Assembly (NCBI GenBank): GCA_905147135.1
Contig: LR990048.1
Span: 1,100,563 to 1,164,562 of the forward strand
DNA length: 64,000 nucleotides
Source of the DNA: Blastobasis lacticolella
Lineage: Eukaryota; Arthropoda; Insecta; Lepidoptera; Blastobasidae
Reading direction: 5' to 3'
Part shown: positions 47,620 through 59,400 of the stretch, in pieces
Layout: each line of letters begins with the position of its first letter
Position numbering within the stretch: position 1 is the stretch's first letter
Translations under genes and position numbers: made by a program
The notes under the pieces: model-generated
The model's database searches: none
What the model was told of the DNA's origin: nothing
Seen by the model: only the letters and a program-made list of their open reading frames with translations

Positions 47620-49140
47620 GTACTAATAAGTAAACAATCAGTTCTTCTACTGACGTTATTTCAAGTTTTAAGCTATGAATACGTAATAAGTTCGACCTGT
47701 ATACCTATCTGAGTATACCTGATGTCAGATTAGCATAGTATTGATTTCGTATACGAGACCTCTTTTAAGTCAAATTGCGAAAATTTTCTGTGGTGTCTCG
47801 TAAATGGCTGATAGAAGTTATGCTATTGTAAGTACATATCTTATTGCTGTAAACTATGATACATCCTAATACAGTAAAATAAAATATAATTACGCCTCTC
47901 ATTGAATACAGAACAAACACATGAAGACTGGTGGAAGGCAGATCATAGTCGTATAAAGAAAATATCGCCAGATGCCCTAAACTTCCTCGTTTCAATTAAA
48001 ATAGGCCCATATTTTCAAAACACGCTACACAAAAGAGTTATTGTTGTATAATAAACTGTATTTTGACAAGAAGTAATGAATAAAAAAGAATATAATACAT
48101 ATGTTTTATTTTTATAAGCGTTTAGACATAATGTTTTAATTGTAAGCATAATGTCTGAAACTGGTACGGAAAATCTGACACATTGTAAATAGGTATAAGG
48201 CATTTACCTAGGTCATTGCGAAGGGACAATATATGATAAAATAACAATAAAGGGACAATAAATGAAGGACCTAAGAATTAAGTATTTTAGTATATTTTTA
48301 ATTGTTATTTAAAATTACGTATTTTTCGGGAAAGAGGGCAGATTCTGTTCAAGACATTTTTCTTCAGTCGTAGACTACAGGACTACTAGGTTAAAACGAT
48401 GAAGGGTGTAGTTTTAAATGAATTTAATGCACTGATCAAAGAATTACAAAGGTAATAAAGGGCTGCTGATCCTTGTGAAAGATAGGTAAATAATGAATGG
48501 TGAATACGTTTAAATATTTGAATTTTAAATATGATAAACCATAGGGTTAAGCCAAGGTAGTTGTACAAAGTACAGCTAAAGTTTTTACCTATACAAAAAT
48601 ATATATCAAATTAAAAATGAAACTATTAATGTACATTAATAGTTTTACTACAATCTGAACAGACTCTAGCAGGAGAAAGATCCATATGAAAGTTTTTTCG
48701 GGATAGTTTTTTAGACAAAATATTCAGCCGAACAGTTTATAAAGATAATGAAAACGATATTACAATAAAAATAGCAAACAATAAAAGACTATGATACATT
48801 TAAGATAGTAACAGTAGTAGACTACCAAGCCCTTGGGTCACTTGCCAGACCCACCACCACCCATGGTTATACCTAGGCGCTAGGAGCTCTTTTCACGTAC
48901 ACCCTCGTACAACTCCTATCTGGGGCACGGCTTAGTAGCCACGGTGGTAGTCCACGCAGCATTCTATGGACGCAATTCTTCACTCTTCTACAGATGACCA
49001 GCTAGTTTCAATTCTTGACTCGTTGATGGTCGAATACAAAATGTTCGTTACGACCACTCGCTGAATATGACGTCAGTTGTACATGCTCAAATGTATAAGT
49101 AAGTATATTAAGGCAAATGACATGTGTCCTAAATTTTCCT
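47620..49140. other. Diverged 3' flank of gene D
   Basis: Non-coding. Blocks such as CATAATGTCTGAA, GGGATAGTTTT and CCACCACCCATGG match the flanks of B (28400-29000) and C, showing that D belongs to the same duplicated unit. Confidence 0.6.
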
Positions 49141-49149
49141 AAACTATAA

Positions 49150-49500
49150 CGTTTTGCAGATTGCTTGGTCTGACAGAAATGCTTTGTTGTTAAATACTGC
49201 TAAATCAAAGTTCATGTTGTTAGGACCACTAAGCGTTTTCATGAAATGTCAGTTTAAACACAATACCTATAAATGGACTATGTATTGACAGATCAGGCCA
49301 GAAATCTTGGTATCAACATGGATAATATGCTTCGGTTTGGCAAACATGTAATCGAATTAGTAACAAATTTAAGCAATTTGTTCCGTCTGAAAGTTTGATA
49401 TAAGGTGTGCTTTAGGCTTTGCGAGGGCCTTATTATGTTACGTCTAAATTACTGTGACACTATCTATTATCTATTCCCCAAGGTTGTTCTGTAAAACGCA
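49150..49500 (+). pseudogene. Jockey-like RT fragment
   Basis: The plus strand reads, with frame changes, WSDRNALLLNTAKSKFMLLG, then RNLGINMDNMLRFGKHV and LRLNYCDTIYYLFPK. This is the region after the catalytic ADD block in Jockey-group RTs. Broken; no ends identified. Confidence 0.6.
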
Positions 49501-50513
49501 GCGGTTGATACAATGCGTTTAGAATGCATGCTGCCGCTTCTGTTTTAATCTACCACCTTGCCGTCATATATCCCCCTGTTTATGTCTATAGGCAGTGGTG
49601 ACCACTTTCCATCAGGTGGTCCGCTTGGTTGTTTGCATATCGTAAGACAGAAAAATAAAATAAAATAACGAGTAAATTTTTAATATGGCATATACGATGA
49701 AATTACATCTTGCGTTGTTTTATACAACGTTGCGAAATTTGAAACAAATTCACCTCTTTTCAGGACAGGCTTCACCTCTCTGCAGTAAATCTGCACATAT
49801 TCCACTGTCGGTTCAAAACATGGATCTGCAGCTTTTAGGGGCAGTTTCGCTATCAAACAACGAAGTGCTGGAACAATATACCCCTCCTATAAGGAAGGTA
49901 AGTACAAAGTGCACTTTTAAGAAATACTATAAAAGTAATATTTTAGTATAAGGGTTCTGGAATATCCAGAGGGAGAACATTCCAGAACACTTCTTGCGAT
50001 AGTCGAACGTACGTTAATTTTATTTTGCCTTGTGGCCAGCTTTCCTCGTCCCCTTATTAATTTTTATTCAGATTAGTTTAGCGGATTAGGCGTGAAAAAA
50101 TAGTAATACTTACTAATACTTTGGAATTTATATAATATTAGTTAGTAATGCTATTTAATATGGTGTAGGATAAAAGAAATTTAGGATTTACGATAGTTAT
50201 AAGTTTAGGAATCTAATGCCAGATACAAAATGGTAATGAAGGAAAAAATCAAGAAACTACAACCTACCTCAGAATAGAATAGACCTCAGAATATAAACTT
50301 TATTGCACAAATTGTGTAGATAAATAATGGCAGATGGGTTTGCAATACAAAAAGAACAACAGTTCACTTAAAGAGGGTATTTAATTACAATGCAAATACA
50401 AAGTTCCAAATCGCTTAGGTAATAAAACCTACCATATAAATAAATACTGCATTAATCCAAGATACATAGGTGTACCAAACACCGGGCGGGAAGAGTTAAC
50501 TCAAACAACATTT

Positions 50514-52613
50514 TTATAGAATGTTGTTGAACTGCAAGGCGACTACGGTGTAGTACGCGCATAACATTGCGCACTTGGGCACGAGCGCCATGTCCATGCG
50601 CATAGTGCCCAAAGCGCGCACGCACACCGGACCCGCCGCTTCCACGCGCATCAGTTTCCTGGCGTACTCATAGCAAAGCACTTTGTCATCTGAGAAAGAA
50701 ATCTAATTTTATAGTCGGTCGGAGTTAGAAGTGGTTATTGCTGGCGTTCCCCAGGGCTCCGATCATGGTCCATATTTCTTATGTTGTTTGAAAACCAAGC
50801 GAAATATAATATAGTCATTAGAACATCGAAAGCTACTTACACATCAGAGACTTAAGGAGTAATCGGCAAGCCTTCCTTTTCAAGTTTTCCACATTTGCGT
50901 AGATACGTCCTGAGGCCCAGGACAGTGCAACCATTGCGATAAACAATACCAGCACAGTTGATGCATATACTAATACTGCCAGGAGCGTCAATTCGCCCTA
51001 AATAACGGCTTTTGTTAGTAATAATAAAATCTTTATAACAATATAATCATTAGCTATTTCTATAGGCATGTGACTTCTTTTAGTAAATATGTGAGTAACA
51101 TTGTTCTACTTCTATAAACAGCAGATCTATTAAGGAATGTAGTTCGTATAATACTTTTGTTGTCTCAAACAAATTATTATACATTTACGCTTGTAGTCGG
51201 GTTACTCATTTATGAAACAGGAACAAGTAAAAATGATCAAACAAAGAGAAACAAAATAGTGGCATATTTTGCTGTCAACTATATAACATAAAAAATTAAA
51301 TTTATTTATGATATAGGTTTAAAGTTTGAACTTACAAAGTACGAAAAGACATTTTTTTTACTAGAACCATATCTAAACGGCGGATATTTTGAGAATAAAT
51401 ATAATTTTCTCAATCTCACCTTAACGCTCTTAGTCACGCACTCGTACAAAAATGAAATAAAACTAAGTATCATTGTTCCAATCATGAGGTTTATCTGCAA
51501 TATAAAAAAGAACAATGGACGTCTTCATTAATACCTGAAACAGGTCTATTGCTGAGCACAGCCCCAAAGAAATCAACTATCCGATGTATTTTGACCCTCA
51601 CCAGATGGTCCACCAGATGATCCGCCTTTAAAATTCCGCAATTAATATAACAATTGTTATTTCCTGTAATATTGTTTAAAACCTCTAAGAAAACCTTCTA
51701 AATTCTACGTCGATTAAGCAAAAAAATTTCGAGCATATCGACATTAAGGATACTAAGAAGCTCACCGACTCGACAAAAATCTGGAGTTTACCAGCTTTAA
51801 AGAGGCTAGGTACGGTCAACGTTTTTTCTAAGGATGTTGTTCTTGTCTTTTTATCACTTGCTTATATTTTTATTATATTGCCTACTTCAACACCAACGGA
51901 CAAAACGTATTGTAATTATTGTTAATAGATACCTGCATTCCGAACATTGAGTTAAATAAATCGGCCGCATCTTTGATATTGCAGTATACTCTTCTATACA
52001 TGTCAAATCTTTTGACTATTGTTTCATCATCAAATTGTACCATGGAAATGCTAAAGTTATCTACAGTGCACACGGCATATTCGAGCTGCTCAGACATAAC
52101 CAAAAGCATGCCAAACAGTGTGAAGAACTGAGAATTGTTGCGTAAAGAACAATACGCGTAGATCACGGTTAATACAGCACTGTCGTCAGAAATACTGTTT
52201 AGATACTTATAATAAATTGAAACACATAATTTAAACAACGAATAGGACATTATGAGACTAGAAAATAATCTTATAGTTATTTTGTTATTAATTTTATAGT
52301 TGCATTCACTTTCTAATTTTGAATTATTTTCATTGAGTATATCAAGAAATTGTTTGAAAAGATTCGAATAAAAGCCTGGGAATGTTATAATCAGCAAAGA
52401 ATTTAGAAGAGCAGAATACCACAAAACTATATCCGAGATTGTTATCGAGTGGTCGCGATTATAGCTTACAATGCAAAATGACATTACGCACAACTCTAGT
52501 AAAGTACGCAATATAATTATCACTTTCGCCCATGGCTTGAACATCCAAAAATTTCTGTGAATACAAAAAATATTTTCCAATAAAATAACATTTTGGAGTA
52601 AATTTATAGACAT
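50514..52613 (-). CDS. Gustatory receptor E (four exons, intact, minus strand)
   Basis: Exons in reading order: 52613-51933, 51494-51420, 50997-50841 and 50689-50514, encoding 362 residues; phases are 0, 0, 1. Exon 2 (75 nt) and exon 3 (157 nt) have exactly the lengths seen in A-D despite clear divergence. That supports the boundaries (donors GTATCT, GTGAGA, GTAAGT; acceptors TTGCAG, TTTTAG-like, TCTCAG). It starts MSINLLQNVILLENIFCIHR, paralleling MDIKPLK...IENI of the others. The last helix ends YYTVVALQFNNIL, keeping the Gln-Phe of the family signature that A-D changed to Gln-Ile. Exon 4 carries five extra residues relative to B. Introns are 438, 422 and 151 bp. It is convergent with the plus-strand array. 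Ligand unknown. Confidence 0.87.
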
Positions 52614-52780
52614 TATGCTTTTTTAAGATTATTGGTAGCTTTTTACACCTCGAAGTCGCCAGAAAAAGTAACTCACCATCCAATTACTTAGGAAATAGTT
52701 TTTGTAAAATTATTAATGATCAAATGTGAATGTACGTAAGAAATAAATTATATTAATATGTTAATGTAGTGGGTTGACTA

Positions 52781-53702
52781 CAGTGGCGTTACTGTCATAC
52801 AAGCCCAAAAGCCGGGCTTGCCTTATAAAAATTATTATCGATCAAAAATCAAAGGTAATGCGAGCGCGAACTATTTAAAGTTCGCCCTCCTAATACTTTT
52901 CAAAGTACGTGCACACCTCCGCGCCGAAAAGCAGCGCCATCGTGCGCCTAGGTTACGAAACACGATCCGAACGCACACGCAAGTTGAGACTGAGTTGAAT
53001 TGAGACGCGGCCAGTCATCTCGCTCGCACGCGCTGGCTTGTAAGCGGGCTTCGATTCCGGCCGATATGTCTCTTTCTAACATATGAAAACTGTCCTATAA
53101 TGAGATATAACTATACGTTTGTTTATATAGTAAATTGTACGAGACTTTAAGCCCTGCATGCGTATGAAGTTGTACACGGATGCAACTTCGCGCATGCGCA
53201 GTAGGTACGTTTGTTGAATGCTGTAATTCGTACCAACTTCACTGTTGTTTTGAGCGGATAAGTAATTAGTTTTTTGTGGTGTTTGTGTTGTGTTTTGTAG
53301 TAAAAGTGATTTAATTGGATTGATCAACAATAGAGGAAGTAAAGCCCCTTGTGATGATTTAAAATGTGCACAAGTTTTGATTTGCATGGAAAAGGTAAAG
53401 TTTTTAAACATCGCTCAGAAAATATCAAATTATTTCCTCGCCAAAACCTACGCCCGATTTACGTATCTATATCTCAGATTATTAAATCGCTTATAAGACA
53501 ATTTCATAGATCGGTGTACCAAACTCATTGGATTGTTGGTTATTCTCTCTCACAAGTTATATTGCTGGAATAAAACTGAAGAGTGATAAGTGAGGATTGA
53601 TCCGTAATGTGGCAAAAAGATGGATTTATTTTTAATAACCGAAAAACTACAAAAACTTAATTTCTCGGCTTGCCTTACTCTGAAACCCTAGGCACGCCAC
53701 TG
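52781..53702. mobile_element. hAT-type element, 922 bp, 8-bp target-site duplication
   Basis: CAGTGGCGTTACTG at the left and CTAGGCACGCCACTG at the right give the CAGTGGCG terminal repeat common in hAT elements. GTTGACTA is duplicated at 52773-52780 and 53703-53710. Open frames at 53290-53573 are short and carry no clear transposase domain, so the copy is non-autonomous. It sits between gene E and the decayed exon 1. Confidence 0.85.
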
Positions 53703-53876
53703 GTTGACTATGAAGAGTTTGGTATGTTGACGCTCATCTATTTGTTAATAAATAAGCAAGTGTAACATATACCTCAAATTAATTACTTAATTTCGTCAAA
53801 TAAATGTAAGACAAGATAATTCACGGTGTCTTGTTTATTTTTAAATCTGATTGTCCTAACTCCTGGAGCAGGTACA

Positions 53877-53990
53877 TATAAAAGGTGGTTGTGAAGGAAA
53901 CCAATTGATTTCTGATAGTGGGTAGCCATAGCATTCACTAACAATGGTATTTGTGCTACGCACTAAGACATACTTGTAAAAGGAACAAGC
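53877..53990 (+). pseudogene. Decayed receptor exon 1 start with upstream TATA region
   Basis: TATAAAA (53877), GAAACCAATTGATTTCTGA, ATTTGTGCTACGCACTA and ACTTGTAAAAGGAAC follow the promoter and first codons of genes B-D in order. The ATG is replaced by GTGGG, and frame-destroying changes follow. Homology is lost after about 53990. It is the remains of a plus-strand B-type receptor. Confidence 0.75.
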
Positions 53991-54099
53991 GTTATACATA
54001 CGAGTAGATACCATATAAGCACAAAATAGAAAACTAACAGAAGGTCCAATCCCGTCATCTTCGAAAATAATTACCTAAACTTGCCGACTCTCTAGGGTT

Positions 54100-54365
54100 G
54101 CTACTGTATTTATTCTGAATTTTGAAAAGAGTATTTAAAAATCTAATAGAATTTTAAAGATCGTTCACAATAATCACCAATATCTAATCCTTGCCATAAT
54201 GTGATCATAATTACCTACTTTCCAAGCTGTTCAGATTGTGTTCAAGTGTATTCGATTTTCCATACCAGCTTCAGACATTATGCCTTTAGTAGGCGTTATA
54301 ATAATCTACTGTTTATTCACTTTTTTTAAATTCATTGTCGCCTGATTATATCATCAGACCCTGAG
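54100..54365 (-). repeat. Inverted copy of the receptor 3' flank
   Basis: CAGCTTCAGACATTATGCC, AATAATCTACT and ATTATATCATCAGA are the reverse complement of the B flank (about 28480-28580). It lies in the opposite orientation to the exon 1 relic beside it. Confidence 0.65.
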
Positions 54366-54369
54366 AACT

Positions 54370-55860
54370 TCAGACCTTTCCCTGACCTGGGATTTGACCC
54401 ACTTCCCGGTAATCAATTGAATTGATAATTTCATACACATGTAAATTGATGAAAATGCAATTGAATGAATATGGTATTAGTCAGTTGATCTGATGATGGA
54501 AAAGGAAGGTGGTCAGCGATTTTTTTATATTAGACTAGACAAGCATTTCCGACTAGAAACTATTAAGGTGGCCATTACGGTTTCTTATTCTGTTAAAACT
54601 GTCACGTGGTGCCTGAAACTGTTTAACTAGTCCTAGGGTCTCTAGCGGAAGACCTTGGTCAACCTCGCTTCATCATCGGCTGAAGTTCGACTAGCCTCCA
54701 AGTCTGAAATGGTCACCCATCAGTTCGAGAACTCGCACTCTGTGGCGTTGCTTGTATGTTATTAATTAATCTTAGTTACGTACAAGTACTTTAATTTTAT
54801 CAATAATAATATTGTTTTATTAAATAATATTCAATTTAAGTCGACACTACAACGAATTTTCGCGTTAACAATCGCGACCCAGCACTGCTTAAGAGCTGCG
54901 TGAGAATGTAGAACGTAGAACACCATAAAAATTCACCAATTACAAGATGTTATAAGGTCTGTCAGCAGATGTCGATAAGGACTACTTTTGCCTATAGGTT
55001 TTATGCATTCAGGGGTTGTCGCCTTTATAATAGTACTAATTTAAAATTAACTCTCCGCATTTTTTCTAGAAAACAATGTAAGGTACGAGTAACCAACCGG
55101 CTTATGCTACTGGACTACGAGAAGACTGAACAACAGCTGATGATAGTAGGGTAATCACACAACACAATAGATACAAACACACACACATACACGCGCGCGC
55201 ATGCATGCATGCATAATTTACGTCAAGTAATAGTTTGTTCAGTAGATTTTTGTGCTTTTTTAGTACCTTTTAGTAGATTTACGTATTATGTACATACTTC
55301 TTTGGGGTTAAAATAGAATGGCCCTAAGAGGAAGGGCCAGGAGACCCTCCTCACAGGATTACCTAGTTTGGGCTCCTGTCTCTCACTCGCATATTTAATT
55401 TTGTAGTTTATGCAAAAAGAAATGTATATTGATGTGATTGAGAGAAAATAAGAACCTTTTTTATTTATTTATATGGTCATCAGCGCAGCATCCTAAAGCT
55501 CTTCTGTGTGAATTAAGCGTATTCAACACAAATGAAAAAGGGTTCTATAGATCGTTACACAACAGTGGATCGGATAACTAAAACTCAACAGAAGTACCAA
55601 GTGCGGAGGACCTGAGACATTATTGGGCAGAATTATGGGACAAATTGAGCATAATTATCTACTATACTTTACTTACCTAATATAGGTATCCAAGTTTATC
55701 AATGAGTAAGTCAGTAATACCTTACAAGAATCCACTACCTGGGTGTGATAAAAATAGAAAGCAAGTCAAAACGCGCCTGAAAGACGTACGCTCGAACTCA
55801 TTATTTTGCACAAACTTGTCCACACAGACTTGCCGAGTTTTTCATCTTGTACGAAGTTTA
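54370..55860. other. No gene recognised; alternating microsatellite at 55171-55214
   Basis: Contains an (AC)n/(GC)n/(ATGC)n run at 55171-55214, alternating purine and pyrimidine. Otherwise no domain found. Sequence at 55766-55870 may be an inverted piece of the neighbouring transposase, but I cannot confirm it. Confidence 0.4.
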
Positions 55861-55868
55861 GACTGATA

Positions 55869-57562
55869 TAACCTATTTCTGGGACTGACAGAAATGTGAC
55901 CATGGATAACTGGTTCACTAGTGTTCCATTGGCCAAATCGCTTTTAGATGAACATAAGCTTACTATGGTGGGCACACTGAGAAAGAACAATCCGGAAATA
56001 CCCAAGTGTTTCCTCCCAGGAAAAACACGAGAGGCAACTTCTAGCTTATTTGGTTTCCAAAATGATATGACGTTGAGCTCATATGTGCCGAAACCAAGAA
56101 AAGCAGTTCTGCTTTTATCGACCATGTATCATGATGATAATGCAGAGGGAGACAAAAAAAAGCAGGAAATCATTCATTACTACAACAAAACTAAAGGAGG
56201 AGTTGATAAAAATGACCAAATGTGCGCCAATTATAACGTTGGAAGACGTACCAAAAGATGGCGGATTGATCGATGTACAACACAAACGCAATTCTACCTA
56301 TTCGCGATTCTACACAATATGGATTCCGCACAACTGACATTCAACACATTATTAATTCCACACAAATGCTGCCATTCAACAGATTCGCTATTCCACAACG
56401 CTGGGGACCTGGGCTGACTTAGACTTGGACCTAAGTTTAATGGAACCAGTCAAGGTTGGCCAAGGTCAACCCTATTTAACAAACCTAGTCCAATGCTTTG
56501 TTGTTTGACTGGGGTTGACCTTGGTCAACCTTTACTAGGTCCTGGTATAATTCTATGCTAGGGTATACAACCAGTCTCAGGGTGCCCAGCGTTGACCAGG
56601 TTCGATGACCAGAGTTGACCTTGGTCAATGTTTACTAGGTCCACTAAACTTAGACCCTGGTCTAGTTCTAGCTGACTAATAACAATGACTTTTTTCTGAT
56701 ATATATACATTAGTTGAATACTAACCGATGCTCTTAGGGTTAGGGCAAACATCATGATGAAACCTGCTCATTCAGGTGACCAAATGTGTAAGTAACCATG
56801 ATCCAATTTATTCAGGTTCCCGTAGTAGCAGGTCAGATGGCAGTAGCTCCACTGTAATTACTTGATCTGCCAATCCTGGATCATGGTCAATGCAAACCCC
56901 GGGCCCTCGAGAGCAAGAGGACAACCGGCACATTAACGCCAAGATGACGAGATGATTTAAAATATGTATCGAATATGTGGAATAGCGAAACTGGTGAATC
57001 GCAGCAGTTGTGTGGAATTAATATTGTGTAGAATCACGAATAGGAAGAAACGCGTTTGTGTATAATTGAAGACTGTGTGGAATAAATAATGTGTTGAATC
57101 TCAGTTGTGCGAAATTCATATTGTGTAGAATCGCGAATAGGTAGAATTGCGTTTGTGTTGTACATCAATCAATGCAAGATGGCCAATGGTGATATTTTTT
57201 CACCTTTTTAATATCACAGGTATCAATGCCTATGTAATATACAAGTCTAAAATGGACTCCAAGATACCCCGAAAAGTATTTTTTGTTAGCCATTGGCTGT
57301 TGATTTAGTCAAACCTCACCAAATGTCAAGAGCCAGCAAACCAACATTACCGAGACCACTGCAAAATCGACTAAAAAGGCAGCATGATTTTCAAGGCCAA
57401 GAATCTGTTTCTGAAACAGTGAAATCGGAAAAATATAAACAGTGTAGTATATGCCCAAGAACACAGGACAGGAAAACAAAGACTGAATGCACAAAGTGCC
57501 ATAAACATGTGTGCAATGACCACATTATTGTAGTCTGCCAAAATTGTACCGAAGAAACCTAG
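55869..57562 (+). pseudogene. piggyBac-like transposase relic, split by an insertion
   Basis: The frame enters near GTDRNVTMDNWFTSVPLAK (DDE-region block with the second catalytic Asp), then VGTLRKNNPEIP, YVPKPRKAV and YYNKTKGGVDKNDQM (third Asp block). It breaks at KRW, where a 913-bp element is inserted at 56263. It resumes as RWPMVIFFHLFNITGINAYV and, after a frameshift near 57290, the C-terminal Cys-rich domain: CSICPRTQDRKTKTECTKC, HVCNDH, CQNC. The N-terminal half and first Asp block are missing. The enzyme would have used TTAA targets. Confidence 0.85.
56263..57175. mobile_element. 913-bp non-autonomous element with ~100-bp inverted ends, 8-bp TSD
   Basis: AAGATGGC is duplicated at 56255-56262 and 57176-57183. 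The ends GGATTGATCGATGTACAACA and complement (GTTGTACATCAATCAATGC) extend as inverted repeats for about 100 bp each. The interior includes duplicated GGTTGACCTTGGTCAAC blocks and a retroelement tail fragment at 56740-56960. No transposase. The 8-bp duplication suggests hAT. Confidence 0.8.
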
Positions 57563-57796
57563 TTAAGAAAGTTGTTAGAAGTTTATTGTCAAAAAGTTTG
57601 TTGATTATATAAAAAATATGTTTAGGAGTTGATTAATATGTATGTTTAAATGTTGTCATTAATAAAAGTCTGATATTGCATGTATTTCGAATTTTATTTT
57701 AATATTTATTTTAATATACCAATATGGTGGGTGCGTGGGGTGTTAGACGCCCCACGCGACCTTTAATGCAACTTTTTAGGCGCGCCTAATTAAGGG
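57563..57796 (+). mobile_element. 3' terminus of the piggyBac-like element
   Basis: AATAAA near 57661 is followed by the hairpin GCGTGGGGTGTTAGACGCCC with its complementary end, and the terminal GCGCGCCTAATTAAGGG against TTAA at 57797-57800, the piggyBac target site. Confidence 0.65.
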
Positions 57797-57800
57797 TTAA

Positions 57801-58053
57801 ACCACAGTCGTCTCTGTGTAACAGCAAACACTAGCTGGTTAGGAACGAACCAGTCCATACCCGCTAAGATGGTCTCGGTGATTTAGGTGGCACAGGTATT
57901 AGGATCATCCGATGCAAAGCAAAGCTGTCTCCACGGGTACGATGCGTAAAATTAAGGGTCGCTTGGTTACTGGTAATACAAAATATGTAGTGTATAAGTA
58001 AACTCATACATTTGCAGACTTAAATAATTTTATTAATTATAAAGAAGAAGACG
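57801..58053. other. Spacer
   Basis: Nothing recognised. Confidence 0.4.
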
Positions 58054-58182
58054 TCAGACGATGTTGTTGATCTGAAGTATCATGACGGTGTAGTAGACGG
58101 AGAAGAACAGGCATTGCGGCAGACAACGGACTCGTCGCCACCTGCCGCAAGCAGTCCTTCACCACCCGGTACTCTGCTTCCT
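58054..58182 (-). pseudogene. Deleted receptor terminal exon (minus strand)
   Basis: The minus strand opens after acceptor TAATTTAG with EEAEYRVVKDCLRQVATSPL, the B-type exon 4. A deletion of roughly 34 nt removes the LAFLP region and shifts the frame; the remaining nucleotides (CTACTACACCGTCATGATAC) still match. No exons 1-3 were found upstream on that strand. Confidence 0.8.
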
Positions 58183-58440
58183 CTAAATTAGAAAAGTAAT
58201 ATTGTCATCAACATTTTAGTTATTGTAAACTTACACACCAAATGATTACAATAAAATATAGAATTTGTATGAGTGCTATAGGGATTTTATAAGCTCAATT
58301 TTTGGAATAATTGTCTTAAAACGGTGTAGTTACTTACAAATTACAAAACAAATATACGAAGTTTATAATAGTTTTTTCAGACCTAACCACAAACGCATTT
58401 TTAATAAAGTAAGAAACATTGAAGAAAAAGTCAGCGAAGT
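58183..58440. other. Spacer
   Basis: AT-rich, nothing recognised. Confidence 0.4.
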
Positions 58441-59024
58441 ATAAAAGCAAATATAAAATTGAATGTTTTGAATTTCAAAGTAGTGTGTCAACAACCTATT
58501 ATTTCAAAAGTAAAGTCAAAATTAAACGTATGGTACCTAGATAACAGGACACATGGTGGTGGAGTTACAAAAGTTTTAGATGATCTACAACTTATATCCA
58601 CCGAGTTTCAAAATATCGGCCTTTCATTAAATTTTTCAAAATGCGAGCTTTATTTGGACCCAAATTTGATCAACAAACCTGAAATTATAACAAATTTTGG
58701 CTCAAAGGCCCAGGAATCAAAATTTTAAGTGAAGAAACTCTCCGTCTTTTAGGTGCCCCCATTTTGGACAAGGCTGTCCCACCATTTATACTTGAAAAAC
58801 AATCAAAATTCCAAATTTATTGTGACAACTACTTAAAATAAAATCACACATGGCCCTATTTTTACTCCGTTTTAGCCTTTTCGTCCCGCAATTTACGTAC
58901 TTTTTACGATGCAGTCCTATTTGGCGATTTGAAAATTTAGTAATACCTTCAGGCCCGATGTCCACTCAATCCACAAAATCCATTCAGAACTGACTTTTTG
59001 GGCTTGGATTGCAGGTTTTGGCTC

Positions 59025-59265
59025 CATCGACGACCTGAGTGGTTAAATGGTCAACATGCCTTTCTGCAACGCAAGAGGTCCCGGGTTCGATTCCCGGCCG
59101 GGCATGATACAAATGATGAATTTTAATTTCTGTTACAGGTCTGGGTGTTCTATGTATAATAATTATATATTTAAGTAGTATATCAGCTAGCACAAGCTTT
59201 GCTTAGTTTGGGGTTAGATGGCGCTGTGTGAATTTGTCCACGAATATTTATTATTTATTTATTTA
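59025..59265 (+). mobile_element. tRNA-derived SINE with RTE-type tail
   Basis: The head has TGAGTGGTTAAATGGTCAAC (A-box region) and CGGGTTCGATTCCCGGCCGG (B box and T-arm). The tail GGGTGTTCTATGTATAATAA, AAGCTTTGCTTAGTTTGGGG and ATTTATTATTTATTTATTT is shared with 4782-4914. The head resembles a tRNA but lacks a full cloverleaf. Confidence 0.75.
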
Positions 59266-59400
59266 TCATGCAGTGCGCCGCGCGGCGCGCTGCACAGTAA
59301 GACATTTCGCCTTCTGTCGATGTACTTGTATACAAATTGCTCAACGTACAACAAGTTTTGCCACATCGAGCAGTACGCCGCGCGGCGCACTTCATCAGTG
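59266..59400. repeat. Pair of CGCCGCGCGGCG palindromes
   Basis: CAGTGCGCCGCGCGGCGCGC at 59269 and CAGTACGCCGCGCGGCGCAC at about 59370 are near-perfect GC palindromes about 100 bp apart in AT-rich surroundings, possibly ends of a small element. Confidence 0.5.

Noticed and set aside
55766..56125. 119-codon minus-strand frame
   Set aside because: Antisense shadow of the piggyBac-like transposase frame for most of its length.
59041..59110. Possible tRNA gene with a B box and T arm
   Set aside because: The acceptor and anticodon arms do not pair into a cloverleaf, and the sequence continues into a retroposon tail; called a SINE head.
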